DNA of 64,000 bases. It comes from Methylobacter sp. Its GTDB lineage: Bacteria > Pseudomonadota > Gammaproteobacteria > Methylococcales > Methylomonadaceae. Location: NCBI GenBank assembly GCA_004299305.1, contig SCPZ01000097.1, positions 150,457 to 214,456 on the forward strand, written 5' to 3'. The position numbers and the translations under genes were made by a program. Shown one piece after another: positions 1-10,731 of the stretch (the stretch's first letter is position 1; every line of letters starts with the position of its first letter). Below the pieces are notes generated by a model that did no database searches, was not told where the DNA came from, and saw nothing but the letters and a program-made list of their open reading frames with translations.

Positions 1-978
1 TATATAGTGGATACCGGATTAAACTGGGCTAATTCTAACGTGGTAGGCCAGTTTGTCACGGGGCAGTTTGGTTTTCCTAATACCGGCTCACGACTTCAAT
101 ATGCCTATGATGTTAACTACCCAAATCAAGCACCTTTTGCTCCTGGCGTCGCCCTTACTACAACCAATACGGCATCAGTTCCAAACTTTGCGCGTGATTG
201 TGTTGGACATGGAACCAGTGTTGCGAGCGCAGCAGCTGGAATTAGTGTTGGCATGGCAAAAACTGCAAATGTAAAGATTGTGAAAGTAGCTTCTGGTTGC
301 ACTACAGACCCAGTACTTTCACTTACAAATTTAGCATCGGCAATTAATTGGGTTGCTACACATGCCCCAAAAGGGGCGATACTTAATCTTAGTTCTGGAA
401 TGCAGGCACCAAAAGATGTAAATGACAATTACATTTGTGCTTCGGCCATAAATACTCCATATACAACTACAAGTCCGGGGGTAGACGCTGCCGTGCAGGC
501 AGCATATAACAATGGTGTTGCTGTAATCGTAGCTGCGGGCAACGATAATTGCAATGCCGCTTTTTATTCTCCAGCAAAAGTGACTGATGCTTTTGTTGTG
601 GGTGCAACTACGTATTCTTTACTTAATGGGAAAGATGCAAAAGCAAGTTTTTCACGATATGGCACAACCATAGATGCGTTTGCCCCTGGTGAATCTGTAG
701 TTGTGATGCATTCTGACGGTTCTTTTGTTTATCAAAGCGGCACCTCTTTTTCAGCGCCTTATGTTGCTGGTATTCTCGCTAATGCGTGTGGTGATTATGA
801 TAGCATTGTTGGTCCTGTTCTCCCCGCTTGTAAACGGCTCGTGTCCAATGCTGCCGGAACATTTACTTATGTCATGAATCCTCGAATTACAAGTGGTACA
901 GTTACAAATACGGATGGCACTGTAATGACTAATTCGCCGTCTAAGTTCGTAAACAACTCCTACAGTCCGTTTTTTTAA
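1..978 (+). CDS. S8 (subtilisin-like) serine peptidase, 5'-truncated by window edge
   Basis: Frame is open to the window start (Y-I-V-D-T-G). Catalytic triad motifs present: DTG, GHGTSVASAAAG and GTSFSAPYVAG. Confidence 0.92.
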   Translation, partial: YIVDTGLNWANSNVVGQFVTGQFGFPNTGSRLQYAYDVNYPNQAPFAPGVALTTTNTASVPNFARDCVGHGTSVASAAAGISVGMAKTANVKIVKVASGCTTDPVLSLTNLASAINWVATHAPKGAILNLSSGMQAPKDVNDNYICASAINTPYTTTSPGVDAAVQAAYNNGVAVIVAAGNDNCNAAFYSPAKVTDAFVVGATTYSLLNGKDAKASFSRYGTTIDAFAPGESVVVMHSDGSFVYQSGTSFSAPYVAGILANACGDYDSIVGPVLPACKRLVSNAAGTFTYVMNPRITSGTVTNTDGTVMTNSPSKFVNNSYSPFF

Positions 979-1158
979 GCTAAATTAACATGAACATAAG
1001 ATTTAATTGTTTACTCAACTTCAATAATATTGAAGGAGTGAATGGTTAGGTCATTTATATGTATACTTCGTGTGGTCGCGTTTACGGATTTTCCCAAATA
1101 AAAAGAGTTAAGTTTTCGTGGTGTATAATGATCTTTTTTATGTTAAATAGGATTAACA

Positions 1159-1491
1159 ATGGAAGCTTACCCCGAAAAAACCTGTTCGATAGACCGTCTG
1201 GTCACTCATGCCAAATTGGTAGAGGCGACAAAAGCCGGAATGAAAACACAGCAGCGTCGTAATGGCATATATGGCTTGCCTGGCGAAACCTTCGACCTGG
1301 ACGGAATGACTTTTGTTGTTACCGATTTAAAGCGTCAACGTTTAGGCGATATGACCGATGCCGACGCTAAGGCGGAGGGCTATCCAAGCCTTGATATGTA
1401 CCGGGACATTATCTTAAAAATGCATGCAGGGATGACTTGGGAAGAAGACAGTCTGGTTTGGGTGCATAGTTTTGCAGCTAAGGTGGATTAA
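1159..1491 (+). CDS. ASCH/PUA-like domain small protein
   Basis: 110 aa ORF. The segment VTDLKRQRLGDMTDADAKAEGYPSLDMYRDIIL...WVHSF resembles the ASCH-type pattern (r.lgdit..dA..EG..sl..f). Confidence 0.6.
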   Translation: MEAYPEKTCSIDRLVTHAKLVEATKAGMKTQQRRNGIYGLPGETFDLDGMTFVVTDLKRQRLGDMTDADAKAEGYPSLDMYRDIILKMHAGMTWEEDSLVWVHSFAAKVD

Positions 1492-1495
1492 ACAA

Positions 1496-1527
1496 CTAGT
1501 TCCCTCTCCAACAGGAGAGGGAACTAG
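1496..1527. terminator. Strong hairpin between convergent genes (ctagttccctctcc..ggagagggaactag)
   Basis: Perfect 14-bp inverted repeat with a short loop between two convergent CDSs. May also belong to a dispersed repeat family. Confidence 0.6.
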
Positions 1528-1620
1528 GCCGGACTAGGTCAACTTATAACATATTGTATTTACAGCATAAAATACATACAGATACCTGTATGTCGTGAGA
1601 TGAAACATAAGTAGACAGCC

Positions 1621-2520
1621 TCAGTACCCAAGGGCCGACGCTTTGCTAAGCAGATTGTTAAGAGTTCCAATCGACTTTAAGGTATTTCCAAGCGCTGAAC
1701 CCCAATAGACCTTTCCATTTGCAGCAGCGATATATCGCTGGGTTTTCGCATAATAGCGATAATAATAGCCGGAACCGGTTGTCGACTTACTGTTCGGCCC
1801 CACGGAATTAGCCGGGGAGAATCTTTCCGGATACAGGCTTTCAAGATAGGCGAAAACTCTATCCGCAGCTCTGGTTTTAGCGGGAACAAGCACGGAAACA
1901 CGTTCTACTATGACCATATTCGATTTTTGCACGGTATTGTTTGTTATTGGCGCCAAATATGGCAGTGTTTCAAAGGGGGTATTTTTGCCTGCGTTGACTC
2001 TAGGCAATGCCGCAATGGCATCAACCACGCCCATGCCTGCGTTTAACACTTGCCCAAACACCGTAAACCCGCCATTTTGTAAGTCCAGATTCGCAGAATT
2101 ATCGGCTAGATTGAAAAACCACTGATTAGTGGCGCTATTGGGGTCACTGCCTTGCTTGGCCATGGCGATAGTGCCGCGCAAGTTAGAACGATCAGCGCTA
2201 TATTCGTTCATTACAGGCGGATTTGTGGCAACATAACTCAGCTGATTAGTTGTGTCATTCCATGCGAACCCACCACCTTGAATAATAAATCCCGGCACAC
2301 TACGATGAATAATTGAATTGGCATAGGCGCCGCTCTTGGCATAACTGAGAAAATTCGCCACAGTCAACGGCGCCTTAGTATCGTACAATTGAACATCAAT
2401 AATGCCGAGTGAGGTTTGCATTCTGGCTACCACGGCCGCCGAGCAGACAGTCGGCACTGCAAGCGTAAAAATCACCGTCAGTTTGACGAGCCACTGCCAT
2501 TTAAAACGAATTGAAAACAT
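1621..2520 (-). CDS. Secreted cyclophilin-type peptidyl-prolyl isomerase with C-terminal extra domain
   Basis: Signal peptide. Cyclophilin motifs: LGIIDVQLYDTKAPLTVANFLSYAKSGAYANSIIHRSVPGFIIQGGG, AMAKQGSDPNSATNQWFFNL, FTVFGQVLNAGMGVVDAIAAL. Confidence 0.92.
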   Translation of the reverse strand: MFSIRFKWQWLVKLTVIFTLAVPTVCSAAVVARMQTSLGIIDVQLYDTKAPLTVANFLSYAKSGAYANSIIHRSVPGFIIQGGGFAWNDTTNQLSYVATNPPVMNEYSADRSNLRGTIAMAKQGSDPNSATNQWFFNLADNSANLDLQNGGFTVFGQVLNAGMGVVDAIAALPRVNAGKNTPFETLPYLAPITNNTVQKSNMVIVERVSVLVPAKTRAADRVFAYLESLYPERFSPANSVGPNSKSTTGSGYYYRYYAKTQRYIAAANGKVYWGSALGNTLKSIGTLNNLLSKASALGY

Positions 2521-2638
2521 GATATTTCTCTAAAATGTGTTTACGTTGTATGAAATCCATTTCCCTTCCCTTTATTGCAACAAATCATCGCCGCAATTTA
2601 TATCGATAAAATTATGCAAAGCAACAGCAGACTTCACA

Positions 2639-3895
2639 TTATTGACTTTTTCTAGTCTGACCTGTCATTTTCGTTGGGGTATCAGCTTGTTCTTGGTAAG
2701 CCCGATAACTCACTATTCCGACATCGACGGTGACGTTTTCTGAATTAACCGTACCCAACGCGGCTTCAGCAATATCGGAAATCGTGCGGCTTTTGCTGGC
2801 AGCATAACCGCGCACCACAAAACCGGGATAGCTTATTTTTTCCAGCAACACGCCTGCTTTCAAGCTATTGGACATTGAAGTGGCCGTTCTTTGAAAGGGC
2901 AACTCAAGATACCGATACGAAATCATTGCGAATACAAAAACAGCGGCGATGTAAACAAAGGTTATCTCGCCAAGATAATTCCCGGTCACTAATTCCTGCC
3001 ACAAATACACTGTGTAAGATATTTTGCCTAAATAGCATAGCTGTCTGTTTTTAAAAATAACCGCAATCGATTTAAGCTGTGTGGGCGTACCTAACACCAT
3101 CAGCAGAATCAGCACAGGGTAACAGATCACCTTAACCTGTTTTTCGATGCCGACCGGCAAATAGCCTATACCGATAAGCAGCAGGGCGATAACACTTAAC
3201 CAGGCTGCAAGATGCATCCGGCGAATGCGGCTCATGATATTTTCAGGCAACAGTGCGGAACAACAACCGGTAAGCAGAAAAATAAAGTACATGAAATATT
3301 CGCCAAGAAGCAGATGGCCGGTTCTGAACAATAAAACCGAGCCGATGATTAGGCCGCCTATTGCAAAACTAAAACGCAAGCTGTTATTAATCAGCGGTAC
3401 GAACAGGATCAGCAGAGGAAAAAGCAGATAGAACTGCTCTTCATAAGCCAGCGTCCAGGTGTGTCCTGCAAACCACGAACACCCCTCGGGAAACGGCATA
3501 TTGCACAAAAATGAAGCCGAAGTGAGCGCTTGTTGCGGCGAAATTTCAATAATACCTGCGGCATTCAATATTAGAAGGCCGGATAGATACAGCCAAAGCG
3601 GCGGAATAATCCGATAAAACCGGCGCACATAAAATGCGGGTAAACAAATCGTACCGGTTTTGTTCTTCTCGGCAACAAGGCCGGAACAGATTACAAAACC
3701 GCTGATCACAAAAAAGACCAAAACTCCCAGTTCGCCCAGCCGATCCAGCTGGTCTAAATAAGGCGCTAGGGATGTTATTTTTAAGCCGCTATAAACAAAG
3801 ATATGCGACTGAATGACCATGACAACGGCCAGGAACCGCCAAGCATCAATATAGTCAATTCTTGTTGGGGCAACTTCTTTAGTGGTGTTACACAA
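2639..3895 (-). CDS. Acyltransferase family 3 (OafA/YrhL-like) membrane protein
   Basis: Polytopic. N-terminal RIDYIDAWRFLAVVMVIQSH, VFFVISGFVICSGL, and RFYRIIPPLWLYL. Confidence 0.9.
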   Translation of the reverse strand: MCNTTKEVAPTRIDYIDAWRFLAVVMVIQSHIFVYSGLKITSLAPYLDQLDRLGELGVLVFFVISGFVICSGLVAEKNKTGTICLPAFYVRRFYRIIPPLWLYLSGLLILNAAGIIEISPQQALTSASFLCNMPFPEGCSWFAGHTWTLAYEEQFYLLFPLLILFVPLINNSLRFSFAIGGLIIGSVLLFRTGHLLLGEYFMYFIFLLTGCCSALLPENIMSRIRRMHLAAWLSVIALLLIGIGYLPVGIEKQVKVICYPVLILLMVLGTPTQLKSIAVIFKNRQLCYLGKISYTVYLWQELVTGNYLGEITFVYIAAVFVFAMISYRYLELPFQRTATSMSNSLKAGVLLEKISYPGFVVRGYAASKSRTISDIAEAALGTVNSENVTVDVGIVSYRAYQEQADTPTKMTGQTRKSQ

Positions 3896-4069
3896 GGTTA
3901 CTTATCCTGCTTTAGGAAATGGCGGGGCGTACAAGCAGCCCCGATTTTACGCGGGGTTGGATTTTTGATTGTATTTGAAAAAATACGGTTGAATAGCTTA
4001 TGAACAGTGTAATCGTGGCGATGAAATGTTTCAGGGGAATCATTGTACAATCCGTGAACGGTACGCCCC

Positions 4070-4091
4070 TTGCCTACATCCCTGTAGGCAA
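4070..4091. repeat. Short palindrome TTGCCTACATCCCTGTAGGCAA
   Basis: 9-bp perfect arms with a 4-nt loop, located 3' of the HupE-like gene. A similar motif occurs at about 27338 and 59729. Confidence 0.6.
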
Positions 4092-4117
4092 CAAAACACC
4101 AGCTGAGTAGTTGAAAA

Positions 4118-4684
4118 TTAACCGGCGGCTAGATAATACAAGCCGCTGCTTAAGCACATCAAAGAAAACAGGTAATTCATACGTTTTCCTGTCATTAGCC
4201 CAATTACGCATCCACCAACGCAAATAGCCAGACTCATCAACATTAACGCAGAGAAATACTGTACGGCGCCGACATCAGCCGGAATTTCCGCAGCATGGGC
4301 ATAGCCGTGAAATACGGCAAAAAATGATACGCCCAGAAAAAATATTTTAGCGCGTTGTTTTTGGTTGATACTGACCAGCAAGCCAAACGCCACCAATGAT
4401 AGGGCGATGAAGGACTCAACAAACGGTATTTGAATGCCATAGGCATTAATCAAAGCTCCGACGGCCATTAGCGCCAGAAAAACAGCTGGAAATGCAAACA
4501 ATGCTTTACCGCCTTGCTTGACCGCAATTAGGCCTACCGCCATTAACACCAGCAAATGATCGATGCCGGTTAAAGGATGCAATAAACCGCTGATTAAGCT
4601 GTGGTCAATATGTCCCCCGGTATGTGCATAGAGTGAGGGTGATACGAGAAGTAAGGCGGTAATCAACCAGTTTTTAATACGCAT
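4118..4684 (-). CDS. HupE/UreJ family membrane protein
   Basis: Signal peptide plus HTGGHIDHSLISGLLHPLTGIDHLLVLMAVGLIA, and FHGYAHAAEIP. Confidence 0.92.
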   Translation of the reverse strand: MRIKNWLITALLLVSPSLYAHTGGHIDHSLISGLLHPLTGIDHLLVLMAVGLIAVKQGGKALFAFPAVFLALMAVGALINAYGIQIPFVESFIALSLVAFGLLVSINQKQRAKIFFLGVSFFAVFHGYAHAAEIPADVGAVQYFSALMLMSLAICVGGCVIGLMTGKRMNYLFSLMCLSSGLYYLAAG

Positions 4685-4880
4685 AAGTGAGTCCTCTTAA
4701 GTTGTTAGCGGGTAAACAATATTCAGCAGGATTGCTGCCTATCATGGTTATAAAAAAGCAGCCTCAGTCTATTAACTGGCCTGAGCTCTGTCAACGCTTT
4801 ATCAGCGATAACTGTGATTAAAAGTGTCATACACGTTACTTAACATAGGTGCGCGCCTCACCCGGCAGTCAACGTTTATA

Positions 4881-5789
4881 TCAATCCAGTGCTTTAATCG
4901 CATCTGCAAGCAACGCATCCAGCCTGATACAGGAGCTCGAATGGTCAATGCTGTCGGTCGCCCAAATATTTTTGACGCCGGCTTTAAGGATATGCGCGTA
5001 AGCATCGCCGCAAAACAAGGCGTGCGTAACGACGGCATGGATGTCTTTACAGCCCGCGGCTTGCAGCAGTCCGGCGGCTTTGGCGAGAGTTCTGCCGGTG
5101 CTGGCCATATCGTCTATGATGACTACCGGTTGCTTGCCAAAATCGCTATCCGGCAAGCTCATTTCAACCTGTTTGTCGCCGAGCCGGTTTTTATCGGCAA
5201 TCGCGTAATCGAAACCGATGTTATCTGCGATAGCTCCAACCCATTGTTTCGATTCGCTGTCCGGCCCCAACAGTACGGCATGTTTGAATTTTTCTTTTAA
5301 AAACAGCCCGATTTCATTCGCAGCGGTAAGGGTGACGGCGTTTTTTATCGGAATCGCCTGAGTTAATGACGAAATACGGTGTAGATGCGGGTCGACGGTC
5401 AGCACATCGTCAAACAGCTCTGCAAGCAGTTTACCTATGATGCGCTGACTGACCGCCTCGCCGGGTTGGTTGGCGATGTCCTGGCGCATATAGCTTAAGT
5501 AAGGCGCGACCAAAGTGAGACGTTGACCGCCTAATTCCCGAGCAGTGGTGGCGCACAATAACAATTCGATCAGTTTGTCGTTGGGCTGGTTTAGACTGCG
5601 GCAGACAATAAGGTGCTCAGGCAGTACCGGAGGCAGGCGGATCAAACTTTCGCCGTCAGGAAAATGATGTACGACAACCTCGGCCAGCGGTACATCAAGA
5701 CGCGCAGCCAAACGCTGTGCCTGGCTTAAGTAGTCGGGGAAGGCAAGTATCATCATCATGAGTTGAGATTGTTCCTGATTAAAAGGCAA
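4881..5789 (-). CDS. Ribose-phosphate pyrophosphokinase-like protein (Prs family)
   Basis: [23 protein letters not shown], and PRPP-binding motif [18 protein letters not shown]. Non-ATG start overlaps the end of the upstream phosphorylase. Confidence 0.9.
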   Translation of the reverse strand: MPFNQEQSQLMMMILAFPDYLSQAQRLAARLDVPLAEVVVHHFPDGESLIRLPPVLPEHLIVCRSLNQPNDKLIELLLCATTARELGGQRLTLVAPYLSYMRQDIANQPGEAVSQRIIGKLLAELFDDVLTVDPHLHRISSLTQAIPIKNAVTLTAANEIGLFLKEKFKHAVLLGPDSESKQWVGAIADNIGFDYAIADKNRLGDKQVEMSLPDSDFGKQPVVIIDDMASTGRTLAKAAGLLQAAGCKDIHAVVTHALFCGDAYAHILKAGVKNIWATDSIDHSSSCIRLDALLADAIKALD

Positions 5790-7314
5790 TCAACGACTTA
5801 ATAATTTGTTCGTCGCTACCTAGGGTGTAGCCGTTGTTTTGGCAGGATAAATCCTGAGCGAATTTGAAATCGGCAGGAAATTCGGCATAAATGCGATACA
5901 AAACATCGCCTTCTTTTACCGGGCTGCCCAGTTTTTTTAATAAATCGACACCTGCTTTTTTCATCACCGGAGCACCGGCAAGCCGGGCAATTTTTGCCAT
6001 TTGAAAGTTGTCGATACTGGTGACTACTCCGCTGCAACCGGCCACAACCTCATGACAAAGACTGCCGGGGCGAAGATCAATCGGTTTCGGACCTTGTGCC
6101 TGAATGAACGCATTCATTTTGGCTCCGGCCCGGCCTGATTCGAGTATGTCACGGGCAATGGCATAGCCTTGCCCGCCACGCACATCGGGATCGAATTCAA
6201 TAATCCTGCCTGCCAGCTGCAAAGACTTTTGCCGCAAATCGAACGGCGCATCGGGATCATTTTGCAATACCTGCATAATGTCCCGCGCTTCCAGTATCGG
6301 GCCTATGCCCCGTCCTATCGGTTGGCGGCCATCGGTAATCATCACTTCCAGATGAATGTTGAGCCGGTCGCCGACAAATTCAAACAATTTACGCAAGGCC
6401 AGAGCCTGATTCATGTGTCGCACTTTAGCGGTGGGGCCGACCGGAATATCAATAAGCAGGTGAGTGGAACCGGCGGCCAGTTTTTTGGACAGGATCGATG
6501 CCACCATTTGCCCTTGAGAATCGATGCCCAACGGACGCTCAACAGAAATCAGCATGTCATCGACCGGCGCGAGTTTGGCCGTGCCGCCCCAAGCCAGACA
6601 GCCGCGTTCTTGGCGCACGATGTCGTGCAGTTGGTCCGGGGTCAGGTTGACTTCGGCCAGCACTTCCATGGTATCGGCCGTGCCTGCCGGCGAGGTGATC
6701 GCGCGGCTGGAGGTTTTCGGTATCAACATGCCGTGCGCGGCAACGATAGGCACGACCAGCATCGAAGTGCGGTTGCCGGGAATGCCGCCGATGCAATGCT
6801 TATCGGCGACCAGCGATTCATGCCAATTCATCGTGTCGCCGGATTGCAGCATGGCGCGGGTAAGAAAAAACAGTTCGTCGCGATCAAGATTGTTTTGTCC
6901 GGTCGCAACCAGGAACGCAGCCATTTCCATTTTTGAATAGCGGGTTTCAACAATGTCATTGGTTATATTGTTAAAGTCGTCCTGGTCGAGACGTTCGCCG
7001 TTGATTTTGCGGCGTACCGCATCCATGGACTTTGGGGGTTCCGCATGATTGACGGTGACCAGGCAATCTTCAGGGACATTGAGCTGTTTGAAGGCCTGCT
7101 CGGACAGGCCCAGCTCTCCCGGTTGAACAATCGAGCTGTCATCAACGACGTTAAGAACAGCAAGCACTTTGGAACCGTTGCTGCTAACTTGGATTTTGGA
7201 CAGCGCCTGGAAGCCTTCGGCCCGGTAAATACCGCACTCGCGGTTTAAATAAGCGACGTTTTCGTGATAGGTATCGATAGCGATACGGCGAAGTTTTAGG
7301 GTGTCATTACTCAT
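5779..7314 (-). CDS. Thymidine/AMP phosphorylase family protein (DeoA-like, long form)
   Basis: [46 protein letters not shown] and [13 protein letters not shown]. Start placed at [14 protein letters not shown]. Confidence 0.9.
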   Translation of the reverse strand: MSNDTLKLRRIAIDTYHENVAYLNRECGIYRAEGFQALSKIQVSSNGSKVLAVLNVVDDSSIVQPGELGLSEQAFKQLNVPEDCLVTVNHAEPPKSMDAVRRKINGERLDQDDFNNITNDIVETRYSKMEMAAFLVATGQNNLDRDELFFLTRAMLQSGDTMNWHESLVADKHCIGGIPGNRTSMLVVPIVAAHGMLIPKTSSRAITSPAGTADTMEVLAEVNLTPDQLHDIVRQERGCLAWGGTAKLAPVDDMLISVERPLGIDSQGQMVASILSKKLAAGSTHLLIDIPVGPTAKVRHMNQALALRKLFEFVGDRLNIHLEVMITDGRQPIGRGIGPILEARDIMQVLQNDPDAPFDLRQKSLQLAGRIIEFDPDVRGGQGYAIARDILESGRAGAKMNAFIQAQGPKPIDLRPGSLCHEVVAGCSGVVTSIDNFQMAKIARLAGAPVMKKAGVDLLKKLGSPVKEGDVLYRIYAEFPADFKFAQDLSCQNNGYTLGSDEQIIKSLIAF

Positions 7315-7407
7315 GAGTGGGCTGATTAGCGGATAATATGGATTGATGATGCGGTTTGAAGCACATATTGTCAATAATACAGACACAACCAGAATTCAGG
7401 AACAGCA

Positions 7408-7980
7408 ATGAAAAAATGTACATGGGCGCTGTCCAGCCCGAATGAAGAGCAATATCACGATCATGAATGGGGCGTACCTGTACATGACGACCGGCTGCTG
7501 TTTGAGTTCCTGATTCTTGAAGGCGCTCAGGCGGGTTTAAGCTGGTCTACCATTTTGAACAAGCGCGATGGTTACAAAAACGCTTTCGATAATTTTGATG
7601 CTGAAAAGATTGCGCGCTACGATGACCAAAAAACCAAGGCATTGTTAGCTAACCCGGATATAGTAAGAAACAGGCTAAAGGTTAATGCGGCTGTTATCAA
7701 CGCCCAGGCTTTTTTAAATGTTCAGCAGGCTTTTGGCAGTTTTGATGAATACATCTGGCAATTTGTCGATAACAAACCACGGCACAATGCCTGGAAAAAT
7801 GCCGCCGAGGTTCCGGCTTTTACGCGAACATCCGAATTAATGAGCAAGGATCTTAAAAAGCGCGGCTTTAAGTTTGTCGGCAACACCATTTGTTATGCTT
7901 ATATGCAGGCGACCGGCATGGTCAATGATCACACCATTGATTGTTACAGACATGCTGAAATAAAACGAAACTATCCGTAA
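7408..7980 (+). CDS. tag: DNA-3-methyladenine glycosylase I
   Basis: [54 protein letters not shown]-terminal [13 protein letters not shown]. Confidence 0.95.
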   Translation: MKKCTWALSSPNEEQYHDHEWGVPVHDDRLLFEFLILEGAQAGLSWSTILNKRDGYKNAFDNFDAEKIARYDDQKTKALLANPDIVRNRLKVNAAVINAQAFLNVQQAFGSFDEYIWQFVDNKPRHNAWKNAAEVPAFTRTSELMSKDLKKRGFKFVGNTICYAYMQATGMVNDHTIDCYRHAEIKRNYP

Positions 7981-7991
7981 GGAATAACACT

Positions 7992-8432
7992 ATGCGTTAT
8001 CTACACACTATGGTTCGGGTTCATGACCTGAATGAATCCCTGAATTTTTATTGCAACAAACTGGGGCTAATCGAATGCAACAGAATGGACAGCGAAGCAG
8101 GCCGTTTTACGCTGGTTTATTTACATGCACCGCAAGATTCCGATCAGGCGGCAAAGATGCACGCACCGTTTCTGGAGCTGACTTATAACTGGGATACCGA
8201 AAATTATCAGGGCGGCCGTAACTTTGGGCACCTGGCTTTTGAGGTCGATAATATTTACGAAACCTGCCAGAAACTGATGGATGCCGGTGTCCTCATCAAC
8301 CGTCCGCCGCGTGACGGGCGGATGGCCTTCATACGCTCACCGGATAATATTTCTATCGAGTTGTTGCAAAAAGATGCGCCGCTGGCGCCTGCGGAACCGT
8401 GGCTTTCCATGCAAAACACGGGAACTTGGTAA
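7992..8432 (+). CDS. VOC family / lactoylglutathione lyase-like protein
   Basis: [26 protein letters not shown] and [21 protein letters not shown]. Confidence 0.9.
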   Translation: MRYLHTMVRVHDLNESLNFYCNKLGLIECNRMDSEAGRFTLVYLHAPQDSDQAAKMHAPFLELTYNWDTENYQGGRNFGHLAFEVDNIYETCQKLMDAGVLINRPPRDGRMAFIRSPDNISIELLQKDAPLAPAEPWLSMQNTGTW

Positions 8433-8459
8433 GAACACAGATAGCATTTAGAAATGACG

Positions 8460-8521
8460 GCTACTCACTTAAGGCGGGACATAAGCTAGGCTTAACCTAT
8501 CCTGTCTTAAGTGAATAGCCG
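8460..8521. repeat. Imperfect inverted repeat (ggctactcacttaag ... cttaagtgaatagcc)
   Basis: 15-nt arms with one mismatch and about 32 nt between, located between convergent genes. Confidence 0.6.
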
Positions 8522-8657
8522 AAGTTACCCATTGCCGAGCGGCTGAAATTGTGGATTTAAATGCCCAATGTGGGCCATGAAGCCATCAATAAATGTAGCG
8601 ATGACGTCGCTAGAAAAAGCAAAGTCATACACATTGAAAATGTGGACGGTTTATCGC

Positions 8658-9170
8658 TCAGATGGGAGTAATGGAATCTGCCTGTTTTAGCCAAAAATCA
8701 AGATCAGCATTGCTTAATAAATCCCCGGCAAACCGACATGCTTGCGTTAAATTATTTTCTGCGTTGGCGCTTAAACCCTCTCCCAATTCTAATTTCTCGG
8801 CTTTAATGCTCAGCAAAAAACACGGCGGCGGTGTTTGCTTTTTTATCGATTGATACACGTCTAAAACCGCCGCAGGACTCATCGCATGTGTTGTGTAGCT
8901 TTTGTCCCTGGCGGGTTTTAATACGGTAAAATCAAACGCATTGTCGCAGGCTACGGACGCATCGACAAACAACACCAAACGCCTGTTTTCCAGATCCAAC
9001 GCATGTTCAATTTGTAATTGGAAATCGGACAGTATTTCAACTTTATCCATGTCGCAATGCGCTTCGGCATATTCTAGTAGCAGCGGCCCCAGCGCATCGT
9101 CGCCGCGACTGAGGTTGCCATAACCGAACAGCAAAACCGGATTAGGCATTATCCCGCTCAATTTGGCCAT
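8658..9170 (-). CDS. hoxW: Hydrogenase maturation protease (HoxW/HyaD-like)
   Basis: VLLFGYGNLSRGDDALGPLLLEYAE, typical of the [NiFe] hydrogenase endopeptidase family. Overlaps hoxH. Confidence 0.88.
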   Translation of the reverse strand: MAKLSGIMPNPVLLFGYGNLSRGDDALGPLLLEYAEAHCDMDKVEILSDFQLQIEHALDLENRRLVLFVDASVACDNAFDFTVLKPARDKSYTTHAMSPAAVLDVYQSIKKQTPPPCFLLSIKAEKLELGEGLSANAENNLTQACRFAGDLLSNADLDFWLKQADSITPI

Positions 9171-10641
9171 CGCTGTGTTTGATTAGTTTATCAATCAGTT
9201 TACCCTCTGCATCGACCAGCTCAAGTTGCAGCGGCATTTTGCCAACGGCATGAGTCGCGCAGGACAAACAGGGGTCGTAAGCGCGAATCGCCACTTCCAG
9301 GTTATTCAATAACGGTTCGGTCAGCTCCCGACCGGACAAATATTCCGCCGCCACTTGCCGCACCGATTCATTCATCGCCATGTTATTGCTGGTGGTTGAA
9401 ACGATTAGGTTGGCTTTGGTGACGATGTCGTTTTCATCGACTTGATAGTGATGGAACAGGGTGCCACGCGGCGCTTCAATCACACCTACGCCTTCATATC
9501 GTTTTTCGCCTTGCGCCACCAGATCAGACCCCATGATGTCCGGGTCACCCAGCAACTGTTTAATGCTTTCGGCACAATGCAAGGCTTCAATCAAGCGCGT
9601 CCAGTGGAATGCCAGGGTGCTATGCACCATTGCTTCGCCGCTGTGCGCTTTAAACTCGACGCGAGCAGCTTCCGCCAATGGTGTGTCGATGTAGTCGCAG
9701 TTATTGACCCGCGCCAAAGGTCCAACCCGATACCAGCCCTTCTCTTGTCCCAGCGACAGTAGATATGGAAATTTCATGTAGCTCCATGAGCGGACTTCTT
9801 CATGGATATAATCGTTATATTTGCAATAATCGATATGATCGATAATGGTTTCTCCGTGCTCATTTTTAGCGCGGATACCGCCGTGATAAAGCTCCAGTGC
9901 GCCGTCAGGCTTGGTTAGCCCGAGGTAATTGGTGCGCAGGGTGGCAAACTCATCGTAAAAAGGCAGATTCGAGCAATGCACTTTTTTGATCAACGCAACG
10001 GAACCTTCCGCCCAGGCTATCATTTGGTCTATATCTTCCAGCAGATAGTCGCGTTCGGCTTTGGTCAATGATTTATTCATGCCGCCTGCGATCGCGCCGG
10101 TGCCGTGAACGCGTTTGCCGGACACCATGCGTATGACTTCCTGACCGTATTTGCGCAGCTTTACGCCCTGTACGCCGATGTCGGGGTACTCGGCCAATAC
10201 CGCAATAACCGAACGCTTGCTAATGTCGCTTTCAAAGCCAAACAGTAAATCCGGGCTGGATAAATGGAAGAAATGCAATGCATGAGATTGCAACACTTGC
10301 CCGAAATGCAGCAGACGTCTTAATTTGTCTGCTGAGACGGGCAAGTTTTCAGGATCGATGCCAACCAGTTGGTCTATGGCTTTGGCGGCGGCTAAATGAT
10401 GGCTTACCGGGCAGATGCCGCATAAACGTTGCACCAAAACCGGTAATTCCCAGTACGGCCGACCTTGAATGAATCGCTCAAAGCCGCGGAATTCGACGAT
10501 ATGTAATCGGGCTTGTTGGACTTTATTATCACCATCCAGCAATAAAGTGACTTTGCCATGCCCTTCAACGCGCGAGACAGGATCGACGACAACACGTTTT
10601 AAACTGTCCCGGTTTTCAGCTGTTTCTAAATGTTCGTACAT
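9142..10641 (-). CDS. hoxH: NAD-reducing [NiFe] hydrogenase large subunit
   Basis: RVEGHGKVTL, RLCGICPVSHHLAAAKAID and DPCLSCATHAVG. Start at MYEHLETAENRDS. Confidence 0.95.
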   Translation of the reverse strand: MYEHLETAENRDSLKRVVVDPVSRVEGHGKVTLLLDGDNKVQQARLHIVEFRGFERFIQGRPYWELPVLVQRLCGICPVSHHLAAAKAIDQLVGIDPENLPVSADKLRRLLHFGQVLQSHALHFFHLSSPDLLFGFESDISKRSVIAVLAEYPDIGVQGVKLRKYGQEVIRMVSGKRVHGTGAIAGGMNKSLTKAERDYLLEDIDQMIAWAEGSVALIKKVHCSNLPFYDEFATLRTNYLGLTKPDGALELYHGGIRAKNEHGETIIDHIDYCKYNDYIHEEVRSWSYMKFPYLLSLGQEKGWYRVGPLARVNNCDYIDTPLAEAARVEFKAHSGEAMVHSTLAFHWTRLIEALHCAESIKQLLGDPDIMGSDLVAQGEKRYEGVGVIEAPRGTLFHHYQVDENDIVTKANLIVSTTSNNMAMNESVRQVAAEYLSGRELTEPLLNNLEVAIRAYDPCLSCATHAVGKMPLQLELVDAEGKLIDKLIKHSDGQIERDNA

Positions 10642-10661
10642 GATTTTTCTCGTATTTGTAG

Positions 10662-10687
10662 GTCGGGTTAGCGGTAGCATAATCCGA
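10662..10687. repeat. Palindrome 1 in the hoxY-hoxH junction (gtcgggtta...taatccgac)
   Basis: Near-perfect inverted repeat just upstream of the hoxH start. Confidence 0.65.
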
Positions 10688-10705
10688 CAATTGCCGCTTT
10701 GATAT

Positions 10706-10731
10706 GTTGGGTTACGCTACGCCAACCCAAC
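10706..10731. repeat. Palindrome 2 in the hoxY-hoxH junction (gttgggttacgctacgccaacccaac)
   Basis: 8-bp perfect arms. From memory it resembles a widespread 'gggttacgctacgc..aaccc' dispersed repeat. Confidence 0.7.

Noticed and set aside
6169-6936. 255-aa plus-strand ORF
   Set aside because: Antisense to the DeoA-like phosphorylase, with no recognisable family; shadow ORF of a GC-rich gene.
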